Source: Comamonas antarctica (GTDB lineage: Bacteria; Pseudomonadota; Gammaproteobacteria; Burkholderiales; Burkholderiaceae_C). From it: 64,000 nt of DNA. Below, piece by piece: positions 63,625 to 64,000 of this stretch. The stretch covers positions 3,814,001 to 3,878,000 of the forward strand of contig NZ_CP054840.1 of NCBI RefSeq assembly GCF_013363755.1. The letters are read 5' to 3'. Under the pieces are notes generated by a model. It ran no database searches. It was not told where the DNA came from and was given only the letters and a program-made list of their open reading frames with translations. Numbering within the stretch: the first letter of the stretch is position 1; each line of letters starts with the position of its first letter. A program made the translations under genes and the position numbers.

Positions 63625-64000
63625 TTAGAAGCGGAAGTGGCTGAACGCCTTGTTGGCTTCTGCCATGCGGTGCACTTCGTCACGCTTCTTCATCGCGCCG
63701 CCACGACCTTCGGTCGCTTCGAGCAGCTCGTTGGCCAGGCGCTGGGCCATGGACTTTTCACCGCGCTTGCGAGCAGCTTCCTTGATCCAGCGCATGGACA
63801 GGGCCAGGCGACGGACAGGACGCACTTCAACAGGCACCTGGTAGTTTGCACCACCCACGCGGCGGGACTTGACTTCCACCATGGGCTTCACATTGTTGAT
63901 GGCAACCACGAACGCTTCCAGAGCGTCTTTGTCGGGGTGCTTCTTCTGGATCAGTTCCAGGGCGCCGTAAATGATGCGCTCTGCAACTGCCTTCTTGCCG
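63625..64000 (-). CDS. rpsG: 30S ribosomal protein S7, N-terminus cut by window edge
   Basis: The visible 124 residues from the right edge are [30 protein letters not shown], then [20 protein letters not shown] and the C-terminal end [23 protein letters not shown]7 nucleates the 30S head. About 30 N-terminal residues lie outside the window. The stop is 143 bp before fusA. Confidence 0.95.
   Translation of the reverse strand, partial: GKKAVAERIIYGALELIQKKHPDKDALEAFVVAINNVKPMVEVKSRRVGGANYQVPVEVRPVRRLALSMRWIKEAARKRGEKSMAQRLANELLEATEGRGGAMKKRDEVHRMAEANKAFSHFRF

Overview
The window reads as chromosomal housekeeping DNA from a GC-rich betaproteobacterium, most likely Burkholderiales, family Comamonadaceae. 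Support comes from the gene sets and their order: rsmB / DUF4390 / ntrY / an NtrX that lacks the AAA+ domain; a complete atp operon; str and S10 ribosomal operons with the S10 operon ending at rpsQ; a Bug-type periplasmic binding protein; and a reduced phosphotransferase chain (EIIA-Man, HPr, EI). I see no phage, insertion sequence, integron, CRISPR array, rRNA gene or plasmid function. Genus cannot be fixed by reading.

Layout. 1-5 kb is a small sulfur-flavoured block: a cystathionine beta-lyase-like PLP enzyme, a very unusual cysteine-dioxygenase/four-rhodanese fusion, and a Bug solute-binding protein. 5-10 kb holds a hybrid PAS histidine kinase divergent from a single-domain response regulator, a large MscS-type channel, and tRNA-Phe. 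10-15.6 kb (minus strand) is LemA-like / rsmB / DUF4390 / ntrY / ntrX. 15.7-29.7 kb (minus strand) is the core transcription/translation block, in transcription order tRNA-Arg, tRNA-Tyr, tRNA-Gly, tRNA-Thr, tuf, tRNA-Trp, secE, nusG, rplK, rplA, rplJ, rplL, rpoB, rpoC. 29.7-36.6 kb is a TetR-controlled RND efflux system (acrA/acrB/outer-membrane factor) with a recognisable palindromic operator. 36.7-40.4 kb carries a membrane-anchored c-type cytochrome, a DUF2946-type protein, a lemA-TPM-TPM operon and a tiny cysteine-rich lipoprotein. 40.5-47.6 kb (minus strand) is atpIBEFHAGDC. 47.8-49.9 kb is DUF493-lipB-lipA. 50.2-52.7 kb (minus strand) is the PTS module. 52.8-54.5 kb has a TlpA-like thioredoxin, a GNAT acetyltransferase and a peroxiredoxin. 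54.6-64 kb (minus strand) is rpsG(partial)-fusA-tuf-rpsJ and then rplC-rplD-rplW-rplB-rpsS-rplV-rpsC-rplP-rpmC-rpsQ.

The genes mostly work in familiar pathways: protein synthesis and RNA polymerase, oxidative phosphorylation, lipoylation, drug efflux, nitrogen/redox-type two-component signalling. The points most worth a second look are the dioxygenase/tetra-rhodanese fusion with only one rhodanese cysteine; the two tuf genes, which read as identical over about 965 bp and differ only near their ends (recent gene conversion); the C-A mismatch in the acceptor stem of tRNA-Phe; the strong hairpin/terminator that cuts rpsJ away from rplC; and the 8-bp inverted repeat between the divergent kinase and regulator. 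No wholly new multi-gene system is evident; the fusion protein and its neighbours are the best candidate for undescribed biology.
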